Shown: piece after piece, positions 24,457 to 26,575 of the stretch
Layout: every line of letters starts with the position of its first letter
Numbering within the stretch: the stretch's first letter is position 1
NCBI GenBank assembly: GCA_022710505.1
Contig: JAKLGS010000005.1
Span: 1 to 26,575 of the forward strand
Direction of reading: 5' to 3'
DNA: 26,575 bases
Origin: Patescibacteria group bacterium
GTDB lineage: Bacteria > Patescibacteriota > WWE3 > UBA101185 > UBA10185
Translations under genes and position numbers: made by a program
The notes under the pieces: model-generated
What the model was told of the DNA's origin: nothing
The model's database searches: none
What the model saw: only the letters and a program-made list of their open reading frames with translations

Positions 24457-26235
24457 CTACTCTTTTGTACCCACTTTATAAACAGCTCTCCATGGCTGAT
24501 ATTTACTGGTAAAGGTGTCGTTATATAAAACCTCATCTCCCTTTTTTACGGTTCTTGTAAAGGTAGATGTTGCGCCCCATACAGCGTAGTCGACTTGTTG
24601 GACCACACCTTTTGGCAACGTCGGATCATCCTCATAAACAGGTTCGGGAGGGGGTGTTTGCCCTGAAACCACTGGATCCGATATTTCTACTTTTCTCCCA
24701 TCGGGAGTTCCATAAAGTTTGAATGTTAAACTGTTCTCTTCTATGTTTGCATAAGACTGTACTAAAATATATGCCTCGGTATCGTTTTTAAATTTAAAAT
24801 CCCACGATGGTTGAAAAACAGCTGCATCAAAACCTACGGGTAAATCTTGCTCGTAATAACCTACTCTATAGGCATGGGGATATCTTGAGATTACCGGAAG
24901 ACCGGAGTTTAAAACAGCTCTGAATAAAGTGGTAGAAGTTTGACACACTCCCCCGCCCTCCCCAAGAACAGTCCTGCCCCCTTTAATTATGTAAGCAGAT
25001 TGAAATCCGTGTTGGAAATCAATCGGACCAACCGAGTCGTTCATAGAATATATAGCCCCCGGAGGAACAAGAACCCCGCTGGTATTTTCCGCCGCTAAAG
25101 TTAAATTGTGAACTCTACTTTTAATCGACCCTGCGTAATGAGAGGTTCCTTCGCCAATTAAAGCTACAATTCCGTATTTATTTTTATCGTTAGAATCGTT
25201 TACTATATTTACCGTTAAGGTAACTTTCTCTCTGTTGTTGAAAATTGAAGAGTGCAAATCATTTTTAAATTTATTTTCATCTAATTCCTTACCTTCTGAA
25301 ATAATTTTAAATTCGGTCACTTTATCACCGTCGGTCGATACAACCTTACCCCTGGGAGATTGATTTACTTCTAAAGCTAAATCTCCGGATAATTTTTTTA
25401 ATTCGCTATTATTGAGCCTCAGTTTTGCCTTAGCATCCTTCTCGTCTTTATATATTTCAATGAGAGCTAAAATCCTATCGGAGTCTAATATCCACTTTTT
25501 ATCACCAAAATTAATTTCCAAATTCTTCAAAACTAACCCCTCAACAATACTTAAAAAATTATCAGCTTCTGATTTTTTAATTTCCGGCTCTACTACTTCC
25601 ACAGGAATATCAAAATCAGAAAATTCCATCCTATCGAAAGAATTAATTATATTTTCATAAAAATCCTCCTCCAATATCTTTAATCCCTCGGAAGATTCGG
25701 AGGTACTTAATTTACCGTCAGTTTTAACGAAAGTGGAATTTTTCGGCTCTACATTAATTTCATTTTTAACGACGGAGATTTTTATTCCCAATGAATCCTC
25801 GTCGTAAGTATAAGAAGCCGGGATATTTATATTTTTGAATAAACCTAGTATTTTATCTTTAGTATCAATCAAAAAATTCCCCGATCTGCCGATTTCAAAA
25901 GCAGAAACAACAGAACTTTCCCAATCGTACTCAAGCTCTATCTCATCTCCCCTAATGAGAAACACGGTAGAGCCTTTTTTAAATGAAAGGTTTTTTGAAA
26001 CTTGGCTCTCTTTTTCCAGCAAAGACTCTTCCGCCTTATCAAAAGTCATACCACCTACATTAATCCCGGCAACAGAAACACCCGGGATAATTCTTCTTCC
26101 GTAATACAAATTATAGAAAATGGAGACAATCAAAATTATGTAAAAAGAATATACATAAGGTCTGATTTTCCCAATGTTAATATTTTTGAAAATATTCGGA
26201 AGAGAGAGATTAGTCACTTTTTTCAACGGATTCAT
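24457..26235 (-). CDS. VanW family protein with PG-binding (YkuD-partner-like) domains
   Basis: 592 aa. A membrane segment (about 27-44) follows a short cytoplasmic start. Then come a PG_binding_4-like domain beginning PGVSVAGINVGGMTFDKAEE and a second such region before the VanW domain (about 385-510). The VanW hallmarks are SGVLVPPGAIYSMNDSVGP and GEGGGVCQTSTTLFRAVLNSGL, with Cys431 the conserved cysteine, followed by a Y-rich segment (HAYRVGYYEQDLPVGFDAAVF). The C-terminal 80 residues (TRTVKKGDEVLYNDTFTSKYQP) resemble a G5-like tail. The family is linked to the cell wall, but the reaction is not settled. Its start overlaps the 3' end of the NYN gene by 26 nt, so the two are coupled. Confidence 0.9.
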   Translation of the reverse strand: MNPLKKVTNLSLPNIFKNINIGKIRPYVYSFYIILIVSIFYNLYYGRRIIPGVSVAGINVGGMTFDKAEESLLEKESQVSKNLSFKKGSTVFLIRGDEIELEYDWESSVVSAFEIGRSGNFLIDTKDKILGLFKNINIPASYTYDEDSLGIKISVVKNEINVEPKNSTFVKTDGKLSTSESSEGLKILEEDFYENIINSFDRMEFSDFDIPVEVVEPEIKKSEADNFLSIVEGLVLKNLEINFGDKKWILDSDRILALIEIYKDEKDAKAKLRLNNSELKKLSGDLALEVNQSPRGKVVSTDGDKVTEFKIISEGKELDENKFKNDLHSSIFNNREKVTLTVNIVNDSNDKNKYGIVALIGEGTSHYAGSIKSRVHNLTLAAENTSGVLVPPGAIYSMNDSVGPIDFQHGFQSAYIIKGGRTVLGEGGGVCQTSTTLFRAVLNSGLPVISRYPHAYRVGYYEQDLPVGFDAAVFQPSWDFKFKNDTEAYILVQSYANIEENSLTFKLYGTPDGRKVEISDPVVSGQTPPPEPVYEDDPTLPKGVVQQVDYAVWGATSTFTRTVKKGDEVLYNDTFTSKYQPWRAVYKVGTKE

Positions 26236-26575
26236 TCTTTTTATTGTCCTTAATGAACGGAATTTTCGGTTTAGATAATTTACCGATCAAAAATTTTTCA
26301 GGAAACTTATCCATATCAACCGTGAAATCCGCTTCATTAAGAAGTTTGCTGGAACATGTTTTTCCAAAAGCTATAACTTCGGTTCTCACACCTTGACTTC
26401 GAGCGTACTCCAAAAGCTCGGTGTAATCACCATCACCGGAAACCAAAACCATCGCATCCATTTTCGGAACCATTCTAACAACATCCATACAAAGACCAAC
26501 ATCCCAATCTCCCTTTTTTGAACCGCCTAAAAATACTTGAAGGTCTTTTTCCTTAACTTCGTAGCCGATTTTTTG
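26210..26575 (-). CDS. Partial NYN/LabA-like ribonuclease domain protein (C-terminal part)
   Basis: The frame is open to the right edge, so the N-terminus lies outside the window; about 121 residues are visible. The NYN (PIN-like) motifs are clear: KKGDWDVGLCMDVVRM contains the acidic Asp, and DAMVLVSGDGDYTELLEYAR is the second acidic motif, followed by VRTEVIAFGKTCSSKLLNEADF. Family members such as LabA/DUF88 are metal-dependent and believed to act on RNA. The last 30 residues are a charged tail (IKDNKKNESVEKSD). It overlaps vanW by 26 nt. The start codon and the first catalytic Asp are not seen. Confidence 0.88.
   Translation of the reverse strand, partial: QKIGYEVKEKDLQVFLGGSKKGDWDVGLCMDVVRMVPKMDAMVLVSGDGDYTELLEYARSQGVRTEVIAFGKTCSSKLLNEADFTVDMDKFPEKFLIGKLSKPKIPFIKDNKKNESVEKSD

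Noticed and set aside
1..26575. CRISPR arrays, insertion sequences, rRNA, phage genes
   Set aside because: I looked for repeated spacer-like units, transposase genes and rRNA-like stretches and saw none.

Overview
The window (26,575 bp, AT-rich) looks like a piece of a Candidate Phyla Radiation (Patescibacteria) chromosome. The evidence is the gene mix: an archaeal-type AspRS, a LysRS with an aberrant motif 3, a DUF3048 protein, VanW with PG-binding domains, small N-anchored proteins of unknown role, an HTH-nucleotidyltransferase protein, a very divergent SecD/SecF pair and a huge sortase-linked surface protein. Shine-Dalgarno signals are few and UGA is a normal stop. I cannot place it to phylum with confidence; Dojkabacteria or Microgenomates-like lineages would fit.

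Left half (1-17.5 kb): a long leftward series on the minus strand. From the promoter end it runs: giant adhesin (about 3,280 aa), sortase, DUF3048 protein, HTH-nucleotidyltransferase protein, SecD-like, SecF-like, RecJ, AspRS, and a partial membrane-like gene at the left edge. The adhesin, sortase and Sec-like pair form a plausible export-and-anchor module: the adhesin has a signal peptide, a vWA domain with MIDAS motif, six SdrD B-like calcium-type repeats, prealbumin/SpaA-like and DUF11-like domains, and an LPATG sorting signal. The frame then continues without a stop into what looks like a second secreted protein with its own Shine-Dalgarno, start codon and signal peptide.

The intergenic control region (17,527-17,933) between the divergent adhesin and greA genes is the densest regulatory patch. 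It has four exact copies of the 10-mer ACATTTATTT, two of them forming a perfect palindrome in the spacer of a predicted adhesin promoter. It also has two terminator-like hairpins flanking a 14-codon reading frame in the adhesin leader. On the other strand, a greA promoter is predicted to start transcription at the first stem of a three-way-junction RNA.

Right half (17.9-26.6 kb): rightward greA, lysS, an HD-domain gene and an anchored protein with a duplicated extracellular domain. Then come a probable restriction-modification pair (beta-class methyltransferase and a convergent MjaI-like endonuclease), tRNA-Glu(CTC), a small anchored protein with a probable leaderless start, and leftward VanW and partial NYN/LabA genes. 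Several starts sit 6-7 nt after a -10-like hexamer, suggesting leaderless transcripts.
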